Positions 17,854-26,769 of a stretch of DNA of 64,000 bases are shown here, one piece after another. Position 1 is the stretch's first letter; every line of letters begins with the position of its first letter. The notes below the pieces were generated by a model that saw only the letters and a program-made list of their open reading frames with translations, was not told where the DNA came from and ran no database searches. The stretch is from the NCBI RefSeq assembly GCF_000445445.1, contig NZ_ASXP01000003.1, positions 976,356 through 1,040,355 on the forward strand. Reading direction: 5' to 3'. The position numbers were made by a program, and so were the translations under genes. This DNA is from Sporomusa ovata DSM 2662 (lineage in GTDB: Bacteria > Bacillota > Negativicutes > Sporomusales > Sporomusaceae).

Positions 17854-18657
17854 TTATTGCGGTTTAGTTGTGTCCATGCCGAACCACTTTAACGACAATT
17901 TTGTCAATGTCCCATCCTCATGCATAGATTTAATCGCCTTATTCACATCTTCTATAAGCTGATTATTTTTTTCATTTTTTACAAAAGGATACTGATTAAT
18001 TTCGCCAATGCCGGTTTTCGCCGCAGCCAAACGTAAATTCAAGTTTCCCTGTTCAATAGTTGTTTTTGCTTTGATTGCACCGCTCCAAGTTGCGTCTAAC
18101 CTGCCCACCTCAACTTCTTTTTCCATCGGCGATCCATCATAAGTCACGATTTCCATATTCAGTTGATATTTTTCGTTAACCTGTTTCAATGTTTTTTCCG
18201 CATTACTTCCCAACCATACACCAATTTTTTTCCCTTGAAATCTTCCAAATTAGTGAGTTGACTGTCTTTTTTCACTGTAAACTGATACGTACTATACGCA
18301 TAAGTTTCACTAAAATCGTATTTTTTTGTCTTTCCTCTGTTGTTGAAATTATATGAGCAATAGTATCAATCTGCCCGGCATCTAACATTCCAAACAAACC
18401 AGCAAACTTCGATACTTTAAACTCTATTTCATAGCCCGCTCGCTTACCGATTTCATTCCAAACGTCAATCTCAAATCCTTGTAACTGATTATTTTTTTAA
18501 AACAGAGTGGATAGTATTCTCCCGAAGTCCCGACACGAATAATCTTTTTTGCGGGCCCGCTTGCAGTAGTTGCAGAATTATTTCCACAACCTGCAAACAG
18601 CATTAGCCCTGCCAGCACTACTAATACAGACCATATTACGAAAAACCTTGATTTCAT
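17854..18657 (-). pseudogene. Amino-acid ABC transporter substrate-binding lipoprotein, frameshifted
   Basis: Polar amino-acid binding protein (HisJ/GlnH type, periplasmic-binding fold 3). The N-terminus has a lipoprotein signal ending LMLFAGC and the start VGTSGEYYPLCFK; the C-terminus ends MHEDGTLTKLSLKWFGMD. The middle can be read only with three single-base frameshifts. Each falls in a run of seven A (minus strand; near 18490, 18322 and 18223) that needs eight for the family sequence to continue (for example NNQLQGFEIDVWNEIGKRAG and KGKKIGVWLGSNAEK). The gene is otherwise complete, so it is either a recent pseudogene, slippage-variable or a base-calling artefact. It would serve the transporter at 19356-20771. 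Confidence 0.85.
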
Positions 18658-18960
18658 TACTTATACCTCCTAAAATTGGTTCAATCAGTATTCATTCTTT
18701 TTTTGCAGTTATTGATTTTATGAATATCATATGCCTTTCATGCTCAACATTTGCAGCCCAAATCTAAACTACTAACTTCATCGCACAGAGCCAAAAATAA
18801 GCCACCCAATGTGCGCTCATCGATATTTTGACGATGCTGCCAGACAAGCAATTCGCGCAATAAACAAAAACAGCAATAGATAATCCATTTTTTCGCTGGA
18901 CAGCTTATTATTTCATCACTTGGGAATAATTACTGATAAATAATATTATCATTACTTAAC
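18658..18960. other. Gene-free gap
   Basis: About 300 bp, AT-rich, between the binding-protein gene and an ATPase relic. It should contain the promoter of the binding-protein gene; a TACCTCC motif (minus-strand ribosome site) is next to 18657. No gene, repeat or strong hairpin was seen. Confidence 0.5.
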
Positions 18961-19262
18961 TTCATCCATCATCGCCAGAATAGGCATCCAAAGCTTCGAA
19001 GGGTTCCTCCATTAATAATACGTCAGGCGGTATGCGGCAGCGGGCAATTGCCGCCCGCTGCCGCATACCGCCGGATAGCTCTTGGGGATAGGCCTGGGCA
19101 AAATCTCCAAGCCCAACCAACCCCAGATAATCGGCCGCCCGTACGGCCCGCTCCCCTTTCGGCATTCCGGCAAACTCAAAAGCCCCAGCTCCACATTATC
19201 TGCTACCTTCCGCCACGGCAGCAGTGAGTATTCCTGACTGGCCACAACCTGCCACCTATCAG
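18961..19262 (-). pseudogene. Relic of an SsuB/TauB-type ABC ATPase
   Basis: Fragments are nearly identical to the intact ATPase at 25097-25855: QEYSLLPWRKVADNVELGL, then in another frame MPKGERAVRAADYLGLVGLG and LSGGMRQRAAIARCR. The part corresponding to DEPFGALDAH has become EEPFEALDAY, and the frame is broken at least twice. The N-terminal Walker A region is absent. With the yedE-tusA relic at 17741 it marks a decayed partial copy of the 21-26 kb gene cluster. Confidence 0.88.
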
Positions 19263-19318
19263 GCAAGCAGTCACCACTAGCATTAAACACAAATTGATTG
19301 CCTTTCTCATTACCTGTT

Positions 19319-19348
19319 GCTGGACTCGCGGATACTAGCGAGTCCAGC
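19319..19348 (-). terminator. Hairpin after the amino-acid ABC ATPase gene
   Basis: Perfect 11-bp arms GCTGGACTCGC / GCGAGTCCAGC with an 8-nt loop, 8 bp beyond the stop of the ATPase gene. There is no clear T run, so termination strength is uncertain. Confidence 0.5.
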
Positions 19349-19355
19349 GTCAATA

Positions 19356-20093
19356 TCACTGTACCCTGACCTGATTTAAAAACTTCACAGTCCGCGAATT
19401 TTGCGGGTTGGCAAAAAACTCGGCAGGCCTTCCCTCCTCAATGATCCGGCCGTCATCCATAAAAACAATCCGGTCGGCGGCATCACGGGCAAAGTTCATC
19501 TCATGCGTTACAATCAGCATCGTCATGTGCTTGTCCGCCAAACTTTTGATAACATCAAGCACCTCGCCGACAAGCTCCGGATCAAGCGCGGACGTCGGCT
19601 CATCCAGGAGGATAATGTCCGGCTCGACGGCCAGCGCTCGCCCAATTCCCACCCTCTGCTGCTGACCGCCAGAAAGTTTTGACGGATAGTTGTCCCGTTT
19701 ATCGACCAAGCCCACTTGCTCAAGAATGCCCCGCGCAATCGCCTCGGCCTCTTGACGCGGCAGCTTTTTCACAATAACCAGCGGCTCCATAATGTTCTCA
19801 ATAGCGGTTTTATTCTTAAATAAATTATACCCCTGAAAAACCATGGCGGTTGATTTGCGCAATTGCCCAATCCCTTCTTTAGTGGCGATTCGGGCATTCA
19901 CGGCGGTAGCACCAATGATTATTTCCCCCTCATCTGGTGTCTCTAAAAAGTTTATACAGCGTAGGAGAGTCGACTTGCCCGACCCGGAAGGACCAATAAT
20001 AGCCACAACCTCACCCTTTTTCAGTTTAAGATTGATTCCTTTAAGGACAGCGGTCGAGCCAAAGTTTTTATAGAGATTCTTAATTTCTATCAT
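19356..20093 (-). CDS. Amino-acid ABC transporter ATP-binding protein (GlnQ/HisP type)
   Basis: Cytoplasmic ATPase of a polar amino-acid importer, 245 residues, the standard length. Walker A GPSGSGKST lies near 36-44, the signature LSGGQQQRVGIGRALA near 141, Walker B ILLDEPTSALDPELVGEV near 162 and the switch histidine in VTHEMNFARDAADR near 200. It follows the permease gene at 20103 with a 9-bp gap. Both genes are intact while the binding proteins on either side are damaged, so activity depends on whether the frameshifts at 18.2-18.5 kb are real or on a binding protein encoded elsewhere. Confidence 0.93.
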   Translation of the reverse strand: MIEIKNLYKNFGSTAVLKGINLKLKKGEVVAIIGPSGSGKSTLLRCINFLETPDEGEIIIGATAVNARIATKEGIGQLRKSTAMVFQGYNLFKNKTAIENIMEPLVIVKKLPRQEAEAIARGILEQVGLVDKRDNYPSKLSGGQQQRVGIGRALAVEPDIILLDEPTSALDPELVGEVLDVIKSLADKHMTMLIVTHEMNFARDAADRIVFMDDGRIIEEGRPAEFFANPQNSRTVKFLNQVRVQ

Positions 20094-20102
20094 ATTAACA
20101 TC

Positions 20103-20771
20103 CTAATATGCCTCATTCATTTTTTGTTCAAGTTTTCCCTGGATGCGTCCCAACGCCAGGGCAATCAGCCAGTACATGATAATTACAGCGGTGAAAGCCT
20201 CTAAAAACCTGTACGAGGCTGCGCCTTCCATCTGAGCGGTAGCCATTAGTTCGGTTACTCCCAAGGTAAAAGCCAGTGCCGACCCCTTGATAATGTCGAC
20301 GAAATTATTTGACAAGGCCGGAATGGCTACCCGCACCGCCTGCGGCAGGATTACGCGGCGCATCGCCTGGAGATACGTCATTCCTACCGAAAGGCAGGCC
20401 TCCATTTGCCCTTTGTCCACCGACATGATCGCGCCCCTTAAAGTCTCGGACATATAGGCCGAAGCGTTGAGGCTGAGCCCAATCACGGCGGCCGTAAAAG
20501 CATCCATTCCCTTCAAAACGGGGAAAAGCTGAACTAAGCCAAAGTACAGGAAAAATAGCTGCGCAATAAGCGGGGTACCACGGAAGAAAGATACCCCTAC
20601 CCTTGTAAGCGGATATAATATCACGATTCTAGCCTGCACAATCAAGGCGATTAACACCGCCAATATCAGCGCCAGGCAAAGTGCCACCACCGACATAGTC
20701 AATGTCACCTTAAGATAACGAAACATTAGAGGCAATAAATTTAATGCGAAATCGACATCAAAAACTTGCAT
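20103..20771 (-). CDS. Amino-acid ABC transporter permease (HisM/GlnP type)
   Basis: Inner-membrane channel subunit, 222 residues with about five hydrophobic helices. Family landmarks are SFFRGTPLIAQLFFLYFGL, the SAYMSETLRGAIMSVDKGQMEA block and the EAA loop ACLSVGMTYLQAMRRVILPQA that docks the ATPase. A relic of a binding-protein C-terminus lies just upstream at 20787, which suggests an original binding protein-permease-ATPase order, with the surviving binding-protein gene (17854) now on the far side. Confidence 0.92.
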   Translation of the reverse strand: MQVFDVDFALNLLPLMFRYLKVTLTMSVVALCLALILAVLIALIVQARIVILYPLTRVGVSFFRGTPLIAQLFFLYFGLVQLFPVLKGMDAFTAAVIGLSLNASAYMSETLRGAIMSVDKGQMEACLSVGMTYLQAMRRVILPQAVRVAIPALSNNFVDIIKGSALAFTLGVTELMATAQMEGAASYRFLEAFTAVIIMYWLIALALGRIQGKLEQKMNEAY

Positions 20772-20786
20772 TTTTCATCTCCACTA

Positions 20787-20890
20787 TTATTTTTTAGTAG
20801 TATCAGTATTAAACCACCTCAGTGAAATTTTGCTCATCGTACCATCTTCATGCATGGATTGAATAGCTTTGTTGATAGTGGCGATTTAGT
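20787..20890 (-). pseudogene. Relic of an amino-acid-binding protein C-terminus
   Basis: Minus-strand reading gives INKAIQSMHEDGTMSKISLR, then WFNTDTTKK and a stop, a clear paralogue of the C-terminus of the binding protein at 17854 (VNKAIKSMHEDGTLTKLSLK). Nothing upstream continues the gene; sequence resembling an IS256 remnant begins about 110 bp away. Confidence 0.8.
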
Positions 20891-21002
20891 AAGCCATCAT
20901 CCGGTCGTAGCGTTTGGTTCTTGCCGGTAACGGCCTGCGCCAAATTTATATCCTGACTGCTATGCAACCTCGTCATCATTAAGCTCCTTTGTTTTTCGTT
21001 GC

Positions 21003-21125
21003 ATAGCCATGTATGCTAAAGGCATGTCTAACCGGGATATTGAAGATCACCTGCGGGACATCTACGGCGAATAAGTCTCTGCCAGTCTAATCAACCGCAT
21101 CACCGACAAAATCATGCCGCTGTGG
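21003..21125 (+). mobile_element. IS256-family transposase fragment
   Basis: Plus-strand reading AMYAKGMSNRDIEDHLRDIY, then a stop and VSASLINRITDKIMP, matches the conserved segment of IS256/mutator transposases that ends just before the first catalytic region. About 40 codons survive, with an in-frame stop, so it is inactive. It probably marks the event that removed the amino-acid-binding gene upstream of 20787. Confidence 0.8.
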
Positions 21126-21153
21126 TCCAATGGCAGAATTATCGCCCGGGTTG

Positions 21154-21360
21154 TCATTTGCGGATGATCAGAGTATACTCGCCGCCGCTGCTACTGCTTT
21201 CCACCTGGTATTTCCTGGATTTAGCAAACTTAATAATATTCTCCCTGGCGGCGGGTTCGTCGACAGTAATGGTCACCACCGCTGCTTCTTCCAGCGCTTT
21301 CTTCGTCTCCAGAAGTGGCACCGGGCAACTTAGGCCTCTCAAATCCAGTTTCTTTTCCAT
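21154..21360 (-). CDS. TusA-like sulfurtransferase
   Basis: 68-residue sulfur- or selenium-carrier of the SirA/TusA/YeeD family. The active-site motif CPVPLLE (cysteine near residue 12, in DLRGLSCPVPLLETKKAL) receives persulfide or perselenide sulfur. The start codon lies two bases after the stop of yedE, so the two are translated together. YedE-TusA pairs are linked to selenium use in genome surveys and to thiosulfate or sulfur uptake (TsuA/TsuB) in other bacteria; the chalcogen handled here is an inference. Confidence 0.9.
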   Translation of the reverse strand: MEKKLDLRGLSCPVPLLETKKALEEAAVVTITVDEPAARENIIKFAKSRKYQVESSSSGGEYTLIIRK

Positions 21361-21361
21361 A

Positions 21362-22432
21362 TTATCCCTCCACTACCACAGTCAGTTTTTCTCTAAAAGC
21401 ATAGCCAATACCGGCCGTGATGACAATACCGGCCACTGTGGCGATCTGTCCGTTTAAAGCCACCCCTGTCGCACTGCCGGCCATGTTGAAACTATGGGCG
21501 ATGCCGGCTCCGGCCAGCATGCCCAGTACGCAACATAGAGCATCAACATTTCCTTCACCGGACATAATAATTTGTCTGAGCGGGCAGCCACCGGCCAGAA
21601 CAGCCGCCAAACCAGTCAAGAACAAGCCCAGAAAGTTCCACAGGTGCATAGTATGGGCGAGCGGCTGACCGGTATAACCCAGCTTGAAAAAGCCGAAATA
21701 TTGATTGCCTGCAAAAGCAGCGAGAAAGATAATAACGTATATCTTGAGCAGATAGGTATCTCGTACCAGAATATAGTCGCGGATACCGCCGCTCAGGCAC
21801 ATCCGGGACCGCCATGCCAGCGCTCCGGCTATCAGTCCTGCTATCAAACTAACGATAACCGGCGCATGGAGCGAACCGGGTCCGCTAACGCTAAATTTCA
21901 GGAATACCGCATGAGTCCCTACACCGACTAGCAGAATGACTGCCGCTACAGCAGCCAGATAACCGGCAGCACCTTTCCCACCGGTATAGGAGTGGGCCCG
22001 GCCCAAGTTATAACCGTTCTTTAGAAAGACCACGCCGGCAGCAACACCGGCGACAAAGCCGGCCAGGCCCGTCAGGCCATTCAAATCACCCCCGGCCAGT
22101 CGCAGGATACCCCGCAGCGGACAACCCAAAAACACCAGGGCTCCGATCATCATCATCGCGCCGAGAACAAACCGGATTGCCGGGTTCGAGCCTCCTCGCG
22201 GCCGAAACTCACCGCTGATTCTTGCCAAGCTGAAAGACCCCAGGATAAATCCTAAAATTTCCGGTCTGGCGTACTGTAGCACTGCTGCCTGATGAATCCC
22301 CAGCGCCCCGGCAATATCCCGCAGATGACAAGCAGCACAAAAGCCATAATTACCTGGGTTGCCTGCCTTCACCAACAAGACTGCTCCCAGTCCAAACACA
22401 ATTCCGGTTAAAACAATGATCATCCAGTACAT
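21362..22432 (-). CDS. yedE: YedE/YeeE-type membrane transporter, selenium-associated form
   Basis: Polytopic membrane protein of 356 residues built from two similar halves, each with a glycine-rich channel segment and a conserved cysteine (FLGCPLRGILRLAGGDLNG and AGGCPLRQIIMSGEGN). It also has CAACHLRD near the N-terminus and RSRMCLSGGIRD in the middle. These cysteines are those thought to relay thiosulfate or a selenium species through the pore. The start at 22432 (MYWMII) is chosen because an AGGAGG site stands seven bases away; the longer frame from 22453 has none. It forms a pair with the TusA-like gene. The Grd selenoprotein at 8 kb supports a selenium role. Confidence 0.88.
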   Translation of the reverse strand: MYWMIIVLTGIVFGLGAVLLVKAGNPGNYGFCAACHLRDIAGALGIHQAAVLQYARPEILGFILGSFSLARISGEFRPRGGSNPAIRFVLGAMMMIGALVFLGCPLRGILRLAGGDLNGLTGLAGFVAGVAAGVVFLKNGYNLGRAHSYTGGKGAAGYLAAVAAVILLVGVGTHAVFLKFSVSGPGSLHAPVIVSLIAGLIAGALAWRSRMCLSGGIRDYILVRDTYLLKIYVIIFLAAFAGNQYFGFFKLGYTGQPLAHTMHLWNFLGLFLTGLAAVLAGGCPLRQIIMSGEGNVDALCCVLGMLAGAGIAHSFNMAGSATGVALNGQIATVAGIVITAGIGYAFREKLTVVVEG

Positions 22433-22510
22433 AGTAACCCTCCTAATAAACAATTCTATTTATTAATTCAAAAATCTCGTCAATGTCTTTCTATTATTTT
22501 TCGGTTAGCG

Positions 22511-23365
22511 TTATAAGGCAAGCACACCAACCGTATCATTGTCGCAGAGCAGCCCCACGGCGTCTGCCCGGCAGCGACGGCAATGGTAAATCTGCGGTAT
22601 GTGTCCAGATATTGATTTCCGTATATATACCATTTCTGCCTCAGTGGGAGTCTCAAGCTCAGCAAAAGGAGTATCATGGACAGGGATCAAGGGTATACAG
22701 TTCATAGTATCAGCTCCCCACGCGGCCACCTTTGCGGCAATGGCAGGGATGTGACCGGTATTAATACCGGGAAGAACGACCGTATTTATCTTGACCATTA
22801 GGCCTCTTTGCTTCAAACCGGCAACAGCTTCCTCCTGCCGGCCAAGAAGAATATTGGCAGCTTCAAGGCCCTGATAGGTCTGGTGCTTCTCGGTAACAGA
22901 AGAATAAATCTGTTGACCGATATGAGGATCAACTGCATTGACCGTTACGGTGACATGAGTCACCCCGGCGGCGACCAGTTCGTCGATATGACCGGGCAGA
23001 TTCAGTCCATTGGTAGATACACATATTAAAAGTTCGGGATGAATGGCGTGAACGGCGCGCAGCGTCTCCAAGGTTCGATCCAAATCGCATAGAGGGTCTC
23101 CCGGTCCGGCAATTCCTACCACGGCGATATCCGCTCTTTGTTGCAAAAGCCTGTTTAAAGCCGTCAAAGCTTCCGCCGGCTTAAGAACGCTCCGGGTCAC
23201 TCCCGGGCGACTTTCGTTGACGCAAGCGTAGAGTCGGTTACAGTAGTTACACTGAATGTTGCAGTCGGGCGCTACCGGCAGATGAACCCGCCCCCAGCTA
23301 GCACTGGCTTTTCCGTGAAAACAGGGATGCTGGTCAAGAGACCTGCGTTCGCGGAGTTTAATCAT
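22511..23365 (-). CDS. nifB: NifB: radical SAM FeMo-cofactor core assembly protein, minimal form
   Basis: Radical SAM enzyme that fuses two [4Fe-4S] clusters and inserts carbide to make NifB-co, the 8Fe-9S-C core of nitrogenase cofactors. The radical SAM motif CNIQCNYC is at residues 35-42, preceded by HPCF (13-16) and followed by ACVNESRPGV, where NifB has its extra cluster ligands. The C-terminus carries CRRCRADAVGLL (262-273), a NifB hallmark. At 284 residues it lacks the NifX-like domain of Azotobacter NifB, like archaeal forms. No nifHDK, nifE or nifN is in the window. It overlaps the NapH-like gene by 8 bp. A NifB-like enzyme serving another cluster is possible. Confidence 0.85.
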   Translation of the reverse strand: MIKLRERRSLDQHPCFHGKASASWGRVHLPVAPDCNIQCNYCNRLYACVNESRPGVTRSVLKPAEALTALNRLLQQRADIAVVGIAGPGDPLCDLDRTLETLRAVHAIHPELLICVSTNGLNLPGHIDELVAAGVTHVTVTVNAVDPHIGQQIYSSVTEKHQTYQGLEAANILLGRQEEAVAGLKQRGLMVKINTVVLPGINTGHIPAIAAKVAAWGADTMNCIPLIPVHDTPFAELETPTEAEMVYIRKSISGHIPQIYHCRRCRADAVGLLCDNDTVGVLAL

Positions 23366-24140
23366 TTAATTTCCTCTTTTTACCAAATTTTATGGCGTCA
23401 ACAGGACAAGATTGCATACAATCGCCACAATTATTGCAATTGACTTCATCAGGCCGGGTTCCCATCTCACATACGCGCATACAGGCATTACAGCCATTGC
23501 AGGCACCGGTTTTGAAAACGCGAAAAATGGCCATGCCCTTGAAAAGCTCAATTAACCCGCCGGAAGGACAAATAAAGCGGCACCATAGATTAGCTACGAG
23601 CAATCCTGCCGCCGCCATCCCCAGAATAATATAGGTACGAACCAGCCAGGCGGGGAAGGCATGTTGAAAGGAAAGTATAATGGAATTCCAAAATTCACCA
23701 GTTCTAATTGGCACCATCATCCGGGGATTATTCATCCCAAACCAGATAATCGCTACCGCGGCCAGCCCAATCGCCATCCCGGCCGGTGCATACTTTATTA
23801 ATTGGTTGCGCTTGCGCAGCTTGAGAAACGAGAGTTTACCAATAATCTGATTAACAAACCCGCCAGGACAGAGCCAGCCGCAAAAAGCCCGCCCGAAAAG
23901 CAAAACTGATAGGGGAAGCAGCAGCCAAAAACCCCAGAAGTAACTGGTGATCCTTCCCCAGCAAGTGATGACGGGACAGGTTTGGCAATTCACAAAGGGA
24001 ATGAGATACGGACAACGAAAAACACCGTAATAGGCCCATTGTCCCAAAACACCCAGCATAGCCAATTGAACAGTTCGGCGAACCGTCGTCAATGAAAATC
24101 CAGTTTTCGTCTGTTTTGCAGTTTCTATTTGACTAGACAT
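23358..24140 (-). CDS. NapH/YccM-like polyferredoxin membrane protein
   Basis: 260-residue membrane protein with about five hydrophobic helices and two C-terminal [4Fe-4S] motifs, CNGCNACMRVC and CNNCGDCMQSCP. It also has the CGWLCPGGF and CRFICPSGG loops typical of NapH/NosR/YccM electron-transfer proteins. Such proteins pass electrons between the quinone pool or ferredoxin and a periplasmic or cytoplasmic partner. It overlaps the upstream Tat-exported binding protein gene and the downstream nifB gene by 8 bp each, so the three are translated as a unit. It may supply electrons for the NifB reaction or for reduction of a captured oxyanion; neither is shown by the sequence. Confidence 0.85.
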   Translation of the reverse strand: MSSQIETAKQTKTGFSLTTVRRTVQLAMLGVLGQWAYYGVFRCPYLIPFVNCQTCPVITCWGRITSYFWGFWLLLPLSVLLFGRAFCGWLCPGGFVNQIIGKLSFLKLRKRNQLIKYAPAGMAIGLAAVAIIWFGMNNPRMMVPIRTGEFWNSIILSFQHAFPAWLVRTYIILGMAAAGLLVANLWCRFICPSGGLIELFKGMAIFRVFKTGACNGCNACMRVCEMGTRPDEVNCNNCGDCMQSCPVDAIKFGKKRKLND

Positions 24141-24987
24141 CTTTTACCCCCAGCTTTTCGATAAGTGTCCGACCTTTTTCGGAAATAGCTGGAATAAAGC
24201 CATATTGCTCAAAAATCGCCTGCGCTTCGTTGGAGCAAATAAAGTTCACATAATCATCGGCCAAAGCGCGATCCTTGGCATACTTCATTACCCCAATAGT
24301 GAAGGTTAGCGGGCCGGGTGGAAAAAACGCCTCTGAAATGGGTATGACTTCTACTTTTCCTGCGTATGCCGGCTGACGGGTAAGACGCCTTTCCACAATC
24401 GAAGCCGCCCCTTCCCCGTTTATGATAGCCGGCATCATTTTAACGACACAAGATTCCTTATTAATGGTATTTTTGAGAACCGCCTGTTCAAGGTTTGCCT
24501 TTTTGAGTATACCCATCACAGCGTCTCCCCCAGGAGGAGAGGCCCCAAGCGGCAGGATGACCTTAACCCCCGGCTTGCCAAGATCCTGAAGCGACTGGAT
24601 TTTTGCCGGATTTCCCAGCGGTGTGACAATAACATACTCAGTAAAACATAATGGCTTGAAATAAAGCATTTTATTATCAGCCCTTAGATTTTTGGCCAAT
24701 TGCAATACCCGCCCGGCAAATATCTCGGTGACCGCACCGCCCAAAAGCGACTTACCTAATGCACCGGCGAAAGCCCCTGTATAATTGACCTGAATGCCAT
24801 TTCGCTGCTCATATAGGCGGTTTGCCTCCGTGAAGGCTTCCGCAAGCCCTCCACAGGACCATACCTGCAACGAATCGGATTGGAACTTTCCTGCAAACAT
24901 GATTCCGGGCACCGAGACCGCAGCAGCAAGGGAAGCGATTCCGGCCTTAAGAAAGCTTCTTCTTTTTATTCCTTCTTTTTTATCCAT
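24133..24987 (-). CDS. Tat-exported ModA-like oxyanion-binding protein
   Basis: 284 residues. A twin-arginine signal (KRRSFLKAGIASLAAA, residues 8-23) is followed by a type 2 periplasmic-binding fold like that of molybdate/tungstate-binding ModA: VWSCGGLAEAFTEANRLYE, then TPLGNPAKIQSL and GEGAASIVERRLTRQPAY. Tat export suggests folding in the cytoplasm, possibly with a cofactor. No dedicated ModB or ModC gene is adjacent; the nearest ABC ATPase and permease (25097-26708) belong to a different importer family. Linked by overlap to the NapH-like and NifB genes, so delivery of molybdate or another oxyanion for a metal cofactor is a reasonable inference. Confidence 0.82.
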   Translation of the reverse strand: MDKKEGIKRRSFLKAGIASLAAAVSVPGIMFAGKFQSDSLQVWSCGGLAEAFTEANRLYEQRNGIQVNYTGAFAGALGKSLLGGAVTEIFAGRVLQLAKNLRADNKMLYFKPLCFTEYVIVTPLGNPAKIQSLQDLGKPGVKVILPLGASPPGGDAVMGILKKANLEQAVLKNTINKESCVVKMMPAIINGEGAASIVERRLTRQPAYAGKVEVIPISEAFFPPGPLTFTIGVMKYAKDRALADDYVNFICSNEAQAIFEQYGFIPAISEKGRTLIEKLGVKDV

Positions 24988-25096
24988 AATTAACTCCTTC
25001 TATTGTTGAATGCCCAGCGAACCTCTTACAAAGAACAAGCCCTGCTAAAATTTATAAGCTTAAACAGCTCTAGGCCCCTAAAGTTCAATAATGCGA

Positions 25097-25855
25097 TTAT
25101 GTCACTTCATCCATCATCGCAAGAATATCGGCATATAACTGCCCATATCTGGGTATTGCCCGATCTCTTGGCCTGGGCATATCCACCTGGATAGTCGCCT
25201 TGATCCTTCCCGGGCGCCTGGACATGACCAGGATGATATCCGCTAAATATAAGGCCTCATCCACGCTATGGGTTACAAAAATCACCGTTTGGCGATGATT
25301 TTCCCAAATCCGCAGCAACTCTTTCTGCAACAGTATCCGCATATGCGCATCTAAAGCGCCGAAAGGTTCATCCATTAACAATACATCCGGCGCCACTGCC
25401 AGCGCCCGGGCAATGGCCGCCCGCTGCCGCATACCGCCGGACAGCTCATGGGGATAGGCCTGGGCAAAATCCCCAAGCCCAACCAACCCCAGGTAGTCCG
25501 CCGCCCGTCCGGCCCTCTCCCCTTTGGGCATTCCGGCAAACTCAAGCCCCAGCGCCACATTATCCGCTACCGTCCGCCACGGCAGCAGTGAGTATTCCTG
25601 AAAGACCATTCCGATTTGGGCGGAAGGGCGGTTTACCGGTTTTTGCCGATAACTTACCTGCCCACTTGTCGGTTTCTCCAGCCCTGAGAACAATCTGAGC
25701 AAGGTGGATTTACCGCACCCCGACGGTCCTACGATACAGACAAACGCGTTATCCGGTACCGCGATGCTGACCGCCTGCAGCGCCGCAACCCGTTCCCTGT
25801 TGCTGGTCCAAAACTCTTTGTATACATTTTCGGCTGTTAAGACCGAATCGGACAT
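25097..25855 (-). CDS. ABC transporter ATP-binding protein (nitrate/sulfonate/taurine type)
   Basis: 252-residue ATPase of the SsuB/TauB/NrtD family. Walker A GPSGCGKST is near residue 43, the Q-loop VFQEYSLLPWRTVADN near 86, the signature LSGGMRQRAAIARALA near 140, Walker B VLLMDEPFGALDAH near 160 and the switch VTHSVDEALYLADI near 193. It follows the permease gene (25872) with a 16-bp gap and precedes the ModA-like gene by 109 bp. A decayed near-copy exists at 18961. Confidence 0.92.
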   Translation of the reverse strand: MSDSVLTAENVYKEFWTSNRERVAALQAVSIAVPDNAFVCIVGPSGCGKSTLLRLFSGLEKPTSGQVSYRQKPVNRPSAQIGMVFQEYSLLPWRTVADNVALGLEFAGMPKGERAGRAADYLGLVGLGDFAQAYPHELSGGMRQRAAIARALAVAPDVLLMDEPFGALDAHMRILLQKELLRIWENHRQTVIFVTHSVDEALYLADIILVMSRRPGRIKATIQVDMPRPRDRAIPRYGQLYADILAMMDEVT

Positions 25856-25871
25856 CCTGCTTCCTCCTAAG

Positions 25872-26708
25872 TCAACGGGCTAATCTTTGCCATGCAAATT
25901 TTCTGTCGGCAATAGCCCTGAAACTGGCGTCTAGCGCCGCCCCGATGGCGCCAATTGAAATCATGCCGGCAATCACGATATCCGTCCGAGCTATCGTATA
26001 AGCATGCGTTATCAAGTAACCCACGCCCGCGATACTGCCCGGAAGCATCTCAGCGGCAACCAGGCACATCCAGGCCACCCCCAGGCCGATCCGCATACCG
26101 CTGACAATGGCGGGAGCGGCGGCCGGCAGGAGAATCTTGACGAACACATCCCGCCTTCCGGCCCCCAGCACCAAGGCGGTATCCAGTAAAATCTTCCGTA
26201 CACTTTGCACGCCATAAATGGTGCTGGTGATAATCGGAAAAAAAGCGCCAATAAAAATTATGAAAACCATAGATACTTTAATATTGCGCAAATATAAATA
26301 CGCTTCTCCCGATTCTACACCAAGAACATTCGCCAAACTGGCAACACCAAACCAGGCCAAAACCAGCGGAACCCACGCCAACGGCGGAATAGGGCGCAAA
26401 AGACCAAAAAAATGGTTCAGCAAATCAAAAACCGACCGGCTATACCCCATTAGAATACCCAGCGGCACGGCCAGGAGGGCGGCCAGGACAAACCCAGCCA
26501 GAACCCGCCAGAGACTCACCGCAATATTTTGGGCCATTGAACCTAAACTCAGCAACTCTTGATTTGGCGCCGCCAAAATAACAAATACGTCCGAAACTGC
26601 CGGCAATATGACAGGGTTGGCGAGATTCACTGCCACAGCCTGCCAGATTCCCAAAAACAGCACCGGTAGAATAGTAATATTGATTATCCTTTGAACAATC
26701 GGTCCCAT
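25872..26708 (-). CDS. ABC transporter permease (SsuC/TauC/NrtB type)
   Basis: 278-residue inner-membrane permease with about six helices. The cytoplasmic ATPase-docking loop reads ALVLGAGRRDVFVKILLPAA, and the family sequence FFGLLRPIPPLAWVPLVLAW is in the first half. It lies between the ATPase gene and the lipoprotein gene (26770), in the usual order of this importer class. Its substrate would be set by the binding protein. Confidence 0.9.
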   Translation of the reverse strand: MGPIVQRIINITILPVLFLGIWQAVAVNLANPVILPAVSDVFVILAAPNQELLSLGSMAQNIAVSLWRVLAGFVLAALLAVPLGILMGYSRSVFDLLNHFFGLLRPIPPLAWVPLVLAWFGVASLANVLGVESGEAYLYLRNIKVSMVFIIFIGAFFPIITSTIYGVQSVRKILLDTALVLGAGRRDVFVKILLPAAAPAIVSGMRIGLGVAWMCLVAAEMLPGSIAGVGYLITHAYTIARTDIVIAGMISIGAIGAALDASFRAIADRKFAWQRLAR

Positions 26709-26769
26709 ATTTCCCCCATAAAGATCACTCCAGAACTAAATCCGGCCCTAAAATGACACACTGTTTTCT

